From assembly GCF_014805625.2 (NCBI RefSeq), contig NW_023998414.1, positions 1,765,477 through 1,829,476 on the forward strand: a stretch of 64,000 bases of DNA. The letters run 5' to 3'. Positions 1-13,060 of this stretch are shown piece after piece. Positions within the stretch are counted from its first letter, which is position 1, and each line of letters begins with the position of its first letter. The notes beneath the pieces were generated by a model. The model did not search any database. It saw only the letters and a program-made list of their open reading frames with translations, and was not told where the DNA came from. This DNA comes from Glossina fuscipes. Its lineage: Eukaryota > Arthropoda > Insecta > Diptera > Glossinidae. Position numbers and translations under genes: made by a program.

Positions 1-3000
1 TTACGGTTACCCCACGATTACTTAAAGGATCACAGTGAGCCACTCTTGGTAGGAATGTAAGTAAGCAAAACATCGATAGATTTCGTGTTGATACACACAC
101 GTTGCCAATGAAAGAAGAAAGTTCGCAAAGTGTTCACACATACAATGAAGTCAATTACATGTCAACAAAAACCTTTTACTAAATATTACTTACAATCAGT
201 TATAATTTTTTTTTTTTTTTTTTTTCATTTAGGTCTTCAGTGAAAAGTAGCTTTAGTTTTTCGTTACGTTTAAAACAGATATATATGCATATGTATACAT
301 ATATACATTGAGATGTTGAATTAATTAAAATTCGATCTAATATAGCTAAGTGATGTGAAATTTTTGGTTATCAGAATTAGTTTCTGTGTATGCATTATAC
401 GCCCCTGATATCGATGGTATTGTAAGTAAACAGTGTAATAAAATGTATAGAAAGTTAAAAGATCGGCGATGAATGAATGATCCGCATTAATTTAAAAAAA
501 AAAAAAGAAGAAAATTTAGAAAAAGAGAAGAGAGAAACTTTTTATGATACTTTTATACATAATAAATCACGTTTACCAAGCAAAATATCTCTCAATTGAT
601 AGGTATTCGAAAGTCTTCCTTATACGGATATGATTTTTTACGGTCTTTTTATTTGCTTTTTGTATTTTGCAAAGAATCATTGAAATTTATAAAAATGGAA
701 CAAAAAAAAAAAAAAAACAAACGAGCAGCAAACAAAAACATGGTTAAATTGCGGCTAAAGCTGACTGACAGGCGGTTGGTTGGCTGTTAGACTGTGATCT
801 TATTGTCAGTTGTTTAGCAACTTGTCAGAAGTCATTTCAAATATTTAGTAAAATATTTCTTTCGCTTCACTAAATGTATATATTTTTTTTCTTTTCTTCT
901 GGGATTTACTTATTTATTTATTTATATATATATATATGTATATATATATATTTTTTTTTTCTTTATTTCTTTTCCACAATTTGGAGTAAATTGCAAAAAA
1001 AAAAAATTAAATAAATAAATAAATTTTGTTTGTCCTTGCGTAAGAATACATAAATGATTTTTTTTGTATTTTTTTTTATTTTTTTTTATGCATATTCAAT
1101 AAAAACATTTATAATTACATGTATGTATCGTGCATAACTCAATTAGTTTACCTTGACTCTGGTCTTTTTTTAATTCCAACAGTTATATTCCTATAGCTGT
1201 CTACTTCAATAACGCTTTTCATAGTCACTATCACATCACTTATCGTGCAAAGTATATTAAGTTTGCGCATATGTACGTAACTGTTGCAACGAGTTGCCAT
1301 ACATTCACATTTTATTATATCAAACGATTATATCAAAGTCATATTTGCGGTGGTGGACGTCAGTCCATGCAATCTTTTTTTTTACTCTGGGATTATTTTT
1401 TGCATGTCCTCGCATATGAACATTCTTACAAAAATATATTGAATAAATACTAAGATTAAATGCTAATGGCTTGACCTATAAATTCAATGGACTAAGTTCC
1501 AATCGCATAGGAAAATTTTTCGACAAATAAGAAATAAAATGTAATAATATTTTATAAAGAAAATATATGAAGTAATTACGTTAGATGAAACAGTGTACGT
1601 TAACTAATAGTTGGTCTTGCCCGACTATAAAGTTTCAATTTTATTTTTAATTTTTGTTTTTTTAATAAAATTTCTATGTTTACTTTCCGGACTCCTTCCA
1701 ATGCAAGGATTCTCATGACGAATGAGCATTTATATTATGTATGTAGCAATCGCGCAAGCAAATAGGGGCAAAAAATGCCGTAAGCATAAGTGGTAGAGAA
1801 TGTTTAATGGTTGCACTTGCTCGCCTAAAACGTTTCAACTTATTATTGTTATTATTGTTGACAATATTCGATGTAATTAATTGCACTTTATGACATACGG
1901 CACATTATCGATTTAATCTGGGTGGTGCTAACACAATTAAGAGAAAGTTGCCATGCCTTTGTTTTTTTTTTTTTTTCATATTCAAATATCGTTTATAATG
2001 GATTAGTAAAGATCACTAGTCTACATGACTAATCATAAAGTGCTTTTAGCCATATATCAATATCAAGAATTTTATGCTGCAATATTTTTCAGCCGACTAC
2101 ATTTAAGCTTTGATATTTACACCCACCCACTTAAATTACTTATTGACTCGCTTAAGTAAAGCACTACAAGACTACACAAGAGACATTTCAAATACTTGCG
2201 TCAATTAGGTTAAATGGCCTCGTATTGCAAGAAAGCAATGCAAATAGATTCAATACCAATCAAAGCTGACAGTTGTTTAGAAAAACACAGTATTGTATGT
2301 GTTGGAAAGAGAAAAACAATAATCTAAAGAAAATCGCTTTCACTATTATTCCATATCCTATAACTTTTATCGCAAGAGTATAAAAAATTTGTGCGGTTGT
2401 ATGTAACAATTAGACCGAATTCGTTTTTATTATATCAAAACAATTAAAAATCATTTACTGAATCGATTTAAACTTGTATTTACTTGTATATCTCTTTACG
2501 TCATACCCATATTCTTGGATTGTTGTGTTGAACCTAGTAATGGAATGCCTAAAATTGGATCGAGCGAATTGAAGGACTTCTTAGACTTCTTTGTCTCATA
2601 AAAGGAACTTGTTATATGGCAAGCAAGCAAGCAAGCAGTGAAATTTTCTAATATTTTTTATAATGAAAATTATTACAAAATGGTAACCTGATCACTTTAC
2701 TCGGCACTCTAGATTTCATGTCCGAAACTGTTACATTCATATAAATCATATGCGAAAATGCATTGATAACAAGTTTTGTTTGTTTGTTTGTTGGTTTGTT
2801 TTTTTCTAATTGCTTGCAGATTTTATGATGCATTTAACGTACTTTCACGTAGATTAGGTTTTGGTCAAGTTTGTTCTGCGGAATTCAGTCAAATTTCTGC
2901 TGTCAATAAGTTTTGTTTTGTTTTGTTATTTGTTTTTTTTTTTTTTTTTTTAACTGTAAGAATTGATAACAAGCAACACATCAACGGCACAGGGCCACAA

Positions 3001-4769
3001 TCACGGAAACAAAAATATTTTTTATGTACTTTATGCGATGCGTAACTGGAAGTGATACAAACGTAATGAAGAAGTCATTGAGGCATAATCATCTGGTGGT
3101 AAATATAATCGAAAAATATTTTTAATTTCCTTTTTTATTATGTAAGTGTGTGTTTCTTAAAAATCAGTTTTATATTTTATGGTAAAATAAGAACCGTGCA
3201 ACATAACTCTCTCTAGACCGTGCAAAAAACAAAAAAAAAAACAAAATTATGTGCGAAATATGCCAAAAAACCTCTGAATAAAAATAAAAATGAAAAAAAA
3301 AAGAAAACAAAACAAAATAAAACCACTAAACTCTCATAAAAATAAAATATTGTCCAAAAATTTTTAGGAAACAAGTTTTTAGACCTTTTTTTTCTTTTTG
3401 TTTTGTTATTTTTTTTTTTTTTTTTGTTTTAGCACCGGACTAAAAGTGGAATCATGTTACCATGACAGCGATAATACTCGCATTATTCTCTAACCCATGA
3501 TACAGACAAATGCCCAGAGATGAACACAACACATCCAGCACATTTAAAAATTATATATGAAAAGGAAAAAAAAGAAAAGCAAAAAAAAAAGGGAAAAGAG
3601 AGAGAAAGAGAAAATGAGAAGAAATAAGATATAGTCGCTGATTATTGGCGACTTAAAACTTAATGTTTCGTTCATTTTTTAACGACCGCCACATAATAAG
3701 GATAAACCAATTTTATCGTTTTTTTTTTTTTTGGTTTTTTTTTCGATGTGCTTCTCTAATCAAATTCTTGTGGATGCTGTTGGGTCTTTAACCAGAAGAC
3801 AAACGCATTTATATAGATAGTCGCCTTCTCTTCGATTCTCATATTAACTGGGAATGTAAGCATTTAATGGGGGTCTTTATGTTAGAGAGTTGCTGAATAT
3901 GAAGGAGTGTGTGCCTTTAGAAAATTTATGAAAAAACTTTTTTAAGATAAAATATTCGAAAAAAGAAATTACTTTCGATTACTTACATAATGCTAATTAT
4001 AAGCAAGTCTGGGCAAAGACTCTGGTACTCTGGTACACTTTGATATTTTCTCCATTTTTTAAAGCTCTTGTAATTATCTTAACTGATCTAGAAGATTCAA
4101 TAATGAGGGAGTTAAGCCTTCTCTTGCAGGCATTTTTTAACTTTCTTTCTTCATTTCTCTAACTACAATCATTTCTGGGCCAAACAATATGTGGACAAGA
4201 TTTGATCATCTCAAATATATAATCTATAGGCTTATATATAATTTAAATATAAAATTAATTAAGTTCCAACTTAAAGGCTGTCTCCGTTGCAAAATAATAG
4301 TAGATTACAATGCGATTGCGTTGTATGTGCTGGCATAGGGGGGCCGCCTGTTTTCAAAGGTAAACTTCTGCTTCTGCTCCTTCAATAGGTGTGTTTGTGG
4401 AATTTTAGCTATCAGCGGACCCGTGGTGGAAATTTACCAGCGGTTTCCGAAAACGCGAACGTACTGGTATTAAGGAATCTTTTGCCACCTTTTTGTAAAG
4501 AAATATGATAAATATTGTCATGCAGTAGGATGGCCTTTTTGCCTTTGAGTGCATAATAGCTGCGTATACATGTCTAAACAAAAATGAAATTCATCTTCAA
4601 CGGTATATATAGAGAGGTTTAAGTCTTCTTTTCGGCTTCTTGATGTAATAAAGCGACTATAATAAGTTTTAGTCCGATTTACGAAATATTATTTGTTTTT
4701 ATAAAATAAACGGCGACCTCCAGTTCCTCTTAATAAATAAATAACACAAAATTCAATAAGAGAGAAAAA
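1..4769. other. Gene-free AT-rich stretch
   Basis: I see poly-T and poly-A tracts, (TTTG)n near 2778, a short repeat head at 1225-1285 and no open frame with a recognisable motif or convincing splice structure. It could be intergenic or intronic. Confidence 0.6.
1225..1285 (+). repeat. Second repeat family, short head fragment
   Basis: CACATCACTTATCGTGCAAAGTATATTAAGTTTGCGCATATGTACGTAAC matches the head of the repeats at 52225 and 30045. Nothing follows that resembles the rest of the element. Confidence 0.4.
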
Positions 4770-5622
4770 AAGTAAGAAAATGATATTTGGTCGTGATCGA
4801 ATCTTTTATATCCCATCACAATTATCCCAAAAAAGGACTAAAATAGGAAAAGAAGTAAACTTTCATACTCGATAATATGGCGTGGCCGAGCCCATTTTTT
4901 CTATTTGGATGGTGTTGGCGAGACCCGAACAAAATACGCAGAAAGTAAATGTGTTTTTAGATTTTATCCCACCAGCGTGTAGGCGTTGTAGATGTGTCCT
5001 TCGATCGGTTCGGGTTACTTTAAAATTCTTTTGTAACTTTGTAGGGAAAGAATGTTTAGCGCAGATTTTACATAGTTTGACAGACGGACACATGGACAAA
5101 CACATAAGCGGACATGGTTAGATATATATTCCAAAATCGAAACTGGTCAAGAATTTTTATATTTTATGGCGTTTTTTTTCAAATATGAAAAAAAAAATTA
5201 ATTAGTTTTAAAACACTATAATATTCGCTTAGGCGTGGTCAATATTCCCCATTTACAGATACTACATCGTCGTCCGTAGAATAAACAATCAAATTTTTGT
5301 AGAATTATCTGCCGTAATATATGAAAAGACAATGTTTTATTTCTTTTGAAAAACAGAGATCTTCTCAGTTCACGTGGTAGTATATGGATGTGCCCGTCGA
5401 TCGATTTGTCCCATTTTCAACGTCCGTTGAACGTGCGAGAGCATCAAACGTTACTGCGAAATTTAAAGTCGATAACCGCAGGAGGACAGACGGACATGCT
5501 CTAATCGATTCAGAATTTGATACTGATCATAAATATATATGCTTTGGGCGTTGCAAACGATTTGACAAAATAAATATATCTCTCCTTCTCTCGTCCGGTT
5601 ATGGGTATAAAAAGAAAAAAAT
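4770..5622 (+). mobile_element. INE-1/DINE-1-like element, copy A (full length)
   Basis: About 850 bp, bounded by TCTTTTATAtCCCAT and ATGGGTATAAAAAGA, a near-perfect terminal or subterminal inverted repeat. It contains two copies of an internal block (GACGGACATG, then a GATTTAGAA-like stretch, then TGATCAAGAATATATATA-like sequence), near 5080-5170 and 5490-5550. This block resembles the well-known Drosophila INE-1 sequence with GTCCGTCTGTCCG and CTTGATCAG. It is non-autonomous with no coding capacity; small ORFs inside it are spurious. Copies C and B share the same ends and length. Confidence 0.75.
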
Positions 5623-5740
5623 ATGCCAAAAATTTTAATGTGAATAGGTTAATGAACATGGGTAAAATATATGAAATTCGTAATCCCTTTAGATCTATCT
5701 ACAAAATATTAAACTTATATTTCCATTTAATATTTTTTTT

Positions 5741-6118
5741 CCAATACCGTGGTAACGCGCAGAAGCAGCTTCAAAAACCCTATAAATTATATAAAGTCTC
5801 GGCCAATTTCAAATTTGGAATGCACCTAAGCATGTCCGTTTGCCTAACGCTGTTTTATCTGCGGTAAGCATTTTCCTGTTCGGTAAAATGAAGATATCGC
5901 TTGCAAACTTGCATTTCGGAGGACATGCTTACAACGGTTAAATGCCTATATGTAACTGTAAGAACAGTGAACACTTTTTGCTTTCCCTCTTTCCTAGCTC
6001 GCTGCTTATACACTACAACAGATAGAAGATATAAATTTTTCATAAAATTATTGTAGAAAAATAGGATAACGGTGATGGGTATAAAAGATTCGATCACAAG
6101 CGAATATGATTTTCTTTA
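5741..6118 (-). mobile_element. INE-1-like element, copy D (5' half only, inverted)
   Basis: Minus-strand copy matching the 5' half of the family, ending at ATGGGTATAAAAGATTCGATCACAAGCG (6076-6103), almost identical to the end of copy C. It stops where the internal duplicated block boundary lies in the full copies. It sits about 120 bp downstream of copy A. Confidence 0.65.
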
Positions 6119-6383
6119 GTTGCTTTTATTCTTTTATTTTTAGTTAACAAACGAAATTTCTGGCATTGAAATTCCTATGTTACTCGCGACATACGTTGAT
6201 TTGTCTGTATAACTCGTGTCGCCATAAGAATAAAGTTCACACTCATAAGTAAATAAAATTTAAAAAGTTTGCGGCACTTATGTCTGTATACATCTCAAAT
6301 GCTGCTTATACAGGACGTAAGGTTTTGTTTTGCTATTTTTTATTTTTTTTTCTTCTCCTTTTTTTTGTTAAGTTATTTTTTTT

Positions 6384-7237
6384 ATACCCAGGATGACAGA
6401 TATATTCATTTTGTCAAAACATTTGCAACGCTAAGAAGGAAATTTCAGAGGCCCCATAAAACATATATGTTCTTAATCAGCATCAAATTCTAAATCGATT
6501 TACGCATGTCCGTCTGGCCGTCTGTGTAATGTGGGTTGTAAACATTTCCCTGGCAGCAAATATGAAACTATCGGCTTAAAACTTAGCGCAAATATTGGGA
6601 ATTCTTGCACGCAGCTAGGCATTGAAAATGGACCAAATCGGCCGAAAAACACGCCCACAGTACTACTGAAGCTGAAAACGCCAATTCTTTTCAAAATGAA
6701 TAAAAAATTAGTCTTTTACTCACTACTCATATATTAGCTTCAATGAATAATTCTACAAAAGTGTAATGCTATAGTACCAGTACAAAAATCGTAAAAATTG
6801 ACCACGCCTACTCAATGTTGTAGTGTCTCATATTTTCATTTTGTTCCCAATGCCTTTATAACGCGCGAAAAAGCAAGTTTCAAAAATGCCATAAAGTATA
6901 TAAGTTCTTGGCTAATTTCAAATTCGGAATGCACCTAACCGTGCCCGTCTGTTCATCTGCCTAAATGTACATTATCTGTTTTAAACATTCTCCCGTTCGC
7001 CAAAAATAAAGATATCGAATCGAGAAGAATTTGAAAATAATGGAAACTTTTTAAAGAACATGCTTACAACGCCCACACGCCTATATAATAAAAATAAAAA
7101 ATACTTTTGCTTCCCCTCTTCTCTAGCTTGTTGCTGATAAAGTGCAACAAGCTAGAAGATATAAATTTTGCATAAAATTATTCTAGAAAAATAGGATAAC
7201 CGTGATGGGTATAAAAGATTCGATCACAACCGAATAT
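6384..7237 (-). mobile_element. INE-1-like element, copy C (full length, inverted)
   Basis: Starts TTTTATACCCAGGATGACAG and ends CGTGATGGGTATAAAAGATT. It carries inverted GCATGTCCGTCTGGCCGTCTG (6505) and CGTGCCCGTCTGTTCATCTG (6941), the two internal block copies. Its length of about 854 bp matches copies A and B. Confidence 0.75.
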
Positions 7238-7554
7238 CATTCTGTTACTTTTTTTGTTTTTTCTTTCTTTAATTTTTCGTTTCAACAGAAATCCATTGTG
7301 ATTCCTACCGTAGTGACCAATAAAAATCCTTTCATACTCAAGTCGTAACTACTTTATGGCTGGTTATTAATTGGAGTGAATCACTCCACACCAGCGAATC
7401 GCTGGTCAAGTATCAGAGATAATGAAATCGGCGGGTTGTAAAGCTGCTAAAAAAGGAAAACGAACAAGAGATTAATTCTTTTCTATTTTTGTTTTTAACC
7501 TTTTAACCTACAGTTATGTGTTTGAAAATCTTCACAAACAAAAATGATTAAAAT

Positions 7555-7885
7555 CAAGTAAGAAAATTATATTCGATCGTGATCGAGTCTTTTATATCCA
7601 TTACCGTTATTCTAAAAAAGGCAAAGAAAAGTGAGAGAACTAAATTTTCATGCTCTATAATATGAAGTGTGTGTAGTTGATTTCTTCTATTTTCGAAATA
7701 AAATTTTTTGTCGTAATGGCATATGGGCGTTGTAGGCGTGCCCTTTGATAAGTTTATGTCAGTTCCAAATTCTTTTGCAAATTTGTAAGCGATATCTTCA
7801 TTTGCGCCAATGGGAGAATGTTTACCACAAACTCTATATAGTTGAGCAGACGGACGGATGGATAGACGGAGACGAACTTCCAATG
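7555..7885 (+). mobile_element. INE-1-like element, copy E (5' half only)
   Basis: Begins AAGTAAGAAAATTATATTCGATCGTGATCG, sharing its head with copy A (AAGTAAGAAAATGATAT...). It runs to the first internal block (CAGACGGACGGATGG) and stops there. The ORFs covering it are not genes. Confidence 0.65.
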
Positions 7886-10800
7886 TTTCTGTAAAACTTA
7901 CGTGAACAATACAAAGTCTTACTATAAAATAATTTATTTCGTATCCTGATGCACACACACCACACTTTCGTTTTCGAGTAACGCTTGCAAAATAACAATT
8001 ATGTTATCGTAAAAGTAAAAGTTGCTGAGACAAATTTACGAGATTTTTGCGAGACCCTCTACCAAAGTCTATTAATCTATCTTGATTTTTCTAAATGTTA
8101 AAGTGAATAACAAAATTGTCAGTCGTATTGCTAATTATACCACCGCAAGCAACACAACCAGAAAGAAACCAATTTTTTGGATTTGAAATTATTCTCTGCC
8201 GCATTAGAGGTGTTTAGACGCCTCGTTGCTGCTGGGAGAACCTACGGGCAGGTTTGATCGCAGACAAGAACACAATGAAAGCATCCATAATTTTAAATAT
8301 AAAGATTGAGACATGTATGTACAATAAGTGGATAAGAATTTCAAAAACTTGACCGGAATACATTTGCTACAATCGGATAAAAACGATGCTGAATTTCTTA
8401 AATTTTATTACATGGAGTAATTATAACTCTACACAACTTGCGATGCGAGGTCTATTCAAAATTATGGGAATGCGTTTAGCAATCAGAAACGGCTACGAAG
8501 GAGACCCACTTTTTCCGATATAAATTTTCCCAATCTTAAGCTCGTTTGTCTACTTCATGCTAGACCATCATCATCATCATCATCATCAGATTCTCGTTCA
8601 AATTGAAATTCTTTACAATTTTAAAATATTTTGACGAAATGCGGTAAGATTTTCTGTTCCAAGCATAAACACTATTGAAAATGAATTAGATTGAAGCACT
8701 TTTGAGAGCAAATCCTATATTAAGATTTTATTTTATTATATAATTAATGAAAAACGATTTAATGAAAACATATACAATATTCAAGTAATTTGAGCGATAT
8801 TCGATGAATTTGCTGATGAACAATTTTCTCTCCCATGAAAGTTAAAATTTTATTAGTCAAAAATTTTAATCTAATTTTTAATGCTTTGTGATGAAAAGTG
8901 TATGTGACAATGTAATTGTGATTTCCTATGAAAATTAGCTGTAACTCCAGTTAGAACTTCAGTAGATCCGTGGTGTGTGTCTCACGAAGCAAAGCCTAAA
9001 ATTTCGCATTTTGTTACGAAAATAAATGACGACATGTAATAGAAGAAGTGGTGTAAGGTCGACCATGCCATGCCTCCCTTAAAATGTTTTTATTTATTTT
9101 GATATGAATTACGATCGATATATCGCGTGAACGGATTTTCGCTTTATCATCCAGCCATGTAATACATGCTAATCAATATAGTGATAAGGTATTAGAAGAT
9201 TTGGCTGAAGGCGAGCGCATCTTCTCTCTTGATTTTCCGACCGAACTTATTTTGGTTTTGTTTTCTCTAATACACATACATTAAACTAGTCGAATAGAAT
9301 ACATACACACATATATATATGTATATATATATACAAAGAGAGAGAGAGACAGAGGCATATCTAGATGTCTGAGTTTATTGTGAACTAACTGCGGCAATGC
9401 ATTAGTTACGGACAATTAAATATATAATTTTATGCGAATGTGTGTAAGTAAACATCTATTTATAATTTGTACTTTTTATATCCAGACATATACGCGTGCT
9501 TGGATAAAAACGTAACCAATACATCCGTCTAGTTGCTGCTGCTTACGCACTATTAATTCCCCTGAAGCTAGAAAAGTGGAAGACGTAAGTGTTACAAATT
9601 TTGAAAAAATTTTTTAGACATCTACGTATTGCTCCGTCTGATATACTTATCTGCACATCGCGGTCATGCGGGTATGTTTTGATACATATATATATATATT
9701 TATATAATTTTTTTATGATATACAGTTTGTTAAACAAAAAGTGAATACCCATTGGAAACACCCATGAAATATATTGCGTAAGCTCTTGAGTGGCATAGGA
9801 CGGGTAACGACGACAACGGAATCAATTTAATTAAATATCCATTTGCCTGCTTGATCAATTCTTATTTATGTTTAATAACATTTTAATACAATTATGAAAA
9901 AGTTTCGTTTCTGACAACATTCGGAAGACAACGCGATTTTATTACTTGAAGTTATTAATTTTTTTTTTTTTTTTTTTGTTTTTTCTCCCCTTTTTTTTTT
10001 TTGCAAACGAAAATATACTTTAGGCATTCCGTAAAGAACAGACTGCGTGTCTTAAACTCCCGGTAATGGAAGGTATACCGGCAGCGTTTTCTTTTCTTGT
10101 GATCGTATTTCAATAAAAGTCTTCGAATGGGAAAAATTGAGCAGTTGCGGGGGCTTAAGAGCATAACAGTTTCCTGTTGTGTCGATATATGATATTATCC
10201 TTGGCCAGTAGTCGGGATAGATTTTATCAGAGAAATTCTACCACTACAGGTATCGGTTAGTTTCGGTTAGTTGCGTTTATTTGTCATTTGGACCGATTCT
10301 ATGGGGTCTTATGCGTTCACTTTGGCTATACATAATTATTTGGCAGAGACACTAAGTGCCTGACTTTAAAGTTACGATGCAACCGGATGATGGACAGCAA
10401 GAAAAACAAATCTTTCAAGTGAACTAAGCGTTGATCAAGGTAGTTACATATACATACATAACAGTTGGGTTATATTGTTTCATTTATTTGGTAATCCATA
10501 AAAGGTCTATTTTCCACGCTTTCTCCGTATTCTCAATATTCACTCCCATCTGTTATCTAACACCGAGGTCTATGCAGGCAAGAAAAGCCCTTGGAGGTGT
10601 TTATTCGCCTGCCCACATAAAAAACGTAAAAAAAAAAGGAAAAATTTCAAAATATTTTCCCCTGGCATTTTTCTCCTTAGCAGCTAGATGCCGATCATAA
10701 AATTTGATTCAACAATTTCTGTGAAAATGGTTCTGTAACCCTTTCATTATTTTTAAGTTTGAAAATTTTAAAAAATAATCCGAATGACGTGTCTATGAAA

Positions 10801-11111
10801 ATTCGAATATTCCGATTTTCCTAACTGTAAATCAGGGAGGACCTCTCGATCGATTTATTTTGTTTTTCGATTTATATAAAACTAATTAGAGCAATAATTT
10901 TGTAGTTAAATGTGCAGTTCTGGCGAAAGTATTCTATAAGTATGAACATAATCGTAATTTAATAAATAGATAGATGGCAGCGGACAGGGCTGGATGCTGT
11001 TATTTTATATTTACTCGTTTTTTATAATTTTTACTCTATAGTGCAGTTTTTTGTTTTAACCAAAATTATTAGTATTTGTGCATAAAGAATTTTAATTTCT
11101 CTTCATGTACA
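7886..11111. other. Gene-free stretch
   Basis: Holds a (CAT)n array (8568-8588), a TATG/GA-rich patch (9306-9350) and a T-run at 9960. No gene or element is recognised. Confidence 0.55.
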
Positions 11112-11420
11112 TACCCTACATCACTTATAGCACATGGGAGTATGTGTGAATGTATGCAACACGAAGAAAGACTTGAGGTAGACCCATCTTGCATTACACC
11201 GTTCGATTCAGAATCATTTTATGAACTGATTTAAGTGTGTCTGTCCGTCTGTCTGTTTTTTTTTTTTCTTGCATTCAACTTACAGGCCGCAATTTTTGAG
11301 ATACTATGTATAAAATTTGGTACACTGTAGTGTTTTGGCCCAGGAATGAAAACTATTGAAAATAGTTCGAACCATTTACAGGTCGACCACTTTTTCGCTC
11401 ACTTCCCATACAATGACTTT
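11112..11420 (+). repeat. Second interspersed fly repeat family, longest copy
   Basis: The head is CCCTACATCACTTATAGCAC, then a GTATG-rich stretch. A GTCTGTCCGTCTGTCTG block follows (11238-11254), then TTGAGATACTATGTATAAAATTTGGTACA. This order is typical of a common repeat of higher flies. Related heads appear at 1225-1285, 30045-30110, 52225-52350 and, inverted, 56800-56845. Confidence 0.5.
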
Positions 11421-11649
11421 TTTCGTAAAGACATTACACGAATGGCTGGGCCGTTGCCCACTATACTGATTTTAGTTGTTACAATTAAAAAATATAGAAA
11501 TAAATATATTAGATGCATGCGTTCATTTTGCTGAGCGACTACCGTAGGTAATAGAAATGATAAAGTAATGCGAAGTATTAATGAAAATGAGGTTAAATTC
11601 GACTTTTTTTTTTTTAATTTGAAGAAATCTGCTGCCGATGCCCACTGAA

Positions 11650-12170
11650 CACGTTCGAAAGCTTATACCGATGCTACTGCATCATATCCCAATTGTCAAT
11701 ATCAATTTCAATGATAGAAAAATGGTGATTTAGATGTCATTGACAAGTGACAACCTGGATATGCTATAAAGTCCGAAGACAACGAATTTCAGGGCTTACT
11801 GCACTAACTCTCGCTTAAAGTCTCAAAAAACTTTCAGACAGCTTAGCAGATAATGATTCAACTAGACGTTTACATGCGATCGAAAAGATTCAAAAGGAAT
11901 TTTGACCAATTGTTGCAAAGGTTGCCCAGGTACACGCTGTTGCAGCTTGAATGGGAAATTCTGCCACACTCAGTGGCCGACCACCTATTTAGGTCGGTGA
12001 AGCATGGCACACGGCTTCGTAAACTTGAAGAAGTGCGGAAATGAGTCGATCGCTGCCACGCCAATATAAGTTCATTCGACACGATATCGCCATGTTGCCA
12101 GAAAGATTGACAAAAGTTGTAGAAAATATTTTTATTAATACCAATTTGTGCCAATTTTTCGCAAGAAATA
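11650..12170 (+). pseudogene. mariner-family transposase relic, C-terminal half
   Basis: The frame at 11925-12045 reads LQLEWEILPH then DHLFRSVKHG and LEEVRK. This is the mariner C-terminal block (LGWEvLPHPPYSPDLAPSDYHLFRSmqhg...feevrkwv). The SPDLAPSD catalytic stretch is deleted (PHSVADHLFRS), which removes the third acidic residue region. Downstream frames shifted by stops read like the terminal LPERWqKVV block, ending near 12150. Upstream, at 11650-11870, degraded sequence continues with internal deletions. The element is dead. Confidence 0.7.
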
Positions 12171-13050
12171 AATGCTTTTCTTGAGTGAAAAAATGACCAA
12201 AATTAACGCAAGCATCTAACGAATATAAATCAACTAAAGAATATCACTTACCTATAATTGAAAAATATCGTACAATAGCTAAGTCATAGGTGTAAGTTAA
12301 ACTCATTTGTATAGCAACTTTCAAGCCGCCCACGTGCATTTATATTTGTAAGCTCTAAAGCTAGTTGGGAAGCATGAAGCACTTGATGATATAAAGAAAA
12401 AATGGTTTTTTGTTAAAGGCCGCAGAAAAGATTAGCCCCTTGCTTCGGATGGTTAATGGAAAACTGAAAAACTAAGGTATGAAATTTGTGCGGTCCTACA
12501 ACGCCTTGAAAATATAAGCATTCTAGTCTTGGGTTGTAAGTTAATGTAATTTTGAAGTGACATTACTGATCACATTACTTTCGAAAATGGCCGCACCAAC
12601 ACACAAACTGAAGTGGCTTGGATGGGAATCCAGGTATTCAGTTCGTCAATATAAAAGCTTGAAACGAAGAAGCTGCAAGATTCTCGAGAATTGGAATGGC
12701 AGTACAAATCAGAACGTTTGCCGGGAGGTAAGACACCAAATGATGTTAGGTTCCATGAAGTAATATCTAATAGCGGGCTTGGATGAGGAAATGTGGACCA
12801 ATAGTATTTTTGGAATACTTTTACTTTTACACGCAAAACTACACATATACAGGCACGCGCCACACATAAAGCGGTACAGAATTTGTAGCAAGGGTTTAAC
12901 GTGGGTTCCTGCCTGAAAGACTTAACCCAACGGTGGCCCAAGCCACTTTAAGCGCACTACATCCCCTGGCGAGTTAGACAATCCCCACAGAGTAGGGGCC
13001 TAAACAGCACCAGAGTCCAGAACGGTTTATTGCGTATGGAACAATAAATC
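12171..13050. other. Unidentified stretch before the assembly gap
   Basis: The 12540-12780 part carries small overlapping frames on both strands (around 12570-12941 minus) without recognisable motifs. GC content rises toward the gap. It may belong to a transposon flanking the mariner relic. Confidence 0.4.
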
Positions 13051-13060
13051 NNNNNNNNNN
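13051..13060. other. Assembly gap (10 N)
   Basis: Ten Ns. The 200 bases before it (12850-13050) are less AT-rich than their surroundings and read CCCAACGGTGGCCCAAGCC and CCCCTGGCGAGTTAG, so a repeat may have broken the assembly here. Confidence 0.99.

Noticed and set aside
4863..5867. Several 60-90 codon ORFs on both strands
   Set aside because: They lie inside INE-1-like copies A and D and are frame accidents of the repeat.
7554..7958. 134-codon minus ORF
   Set aside because: It covers the INE-1-like half-copy E; no protein motif is present and the repeat explains it.
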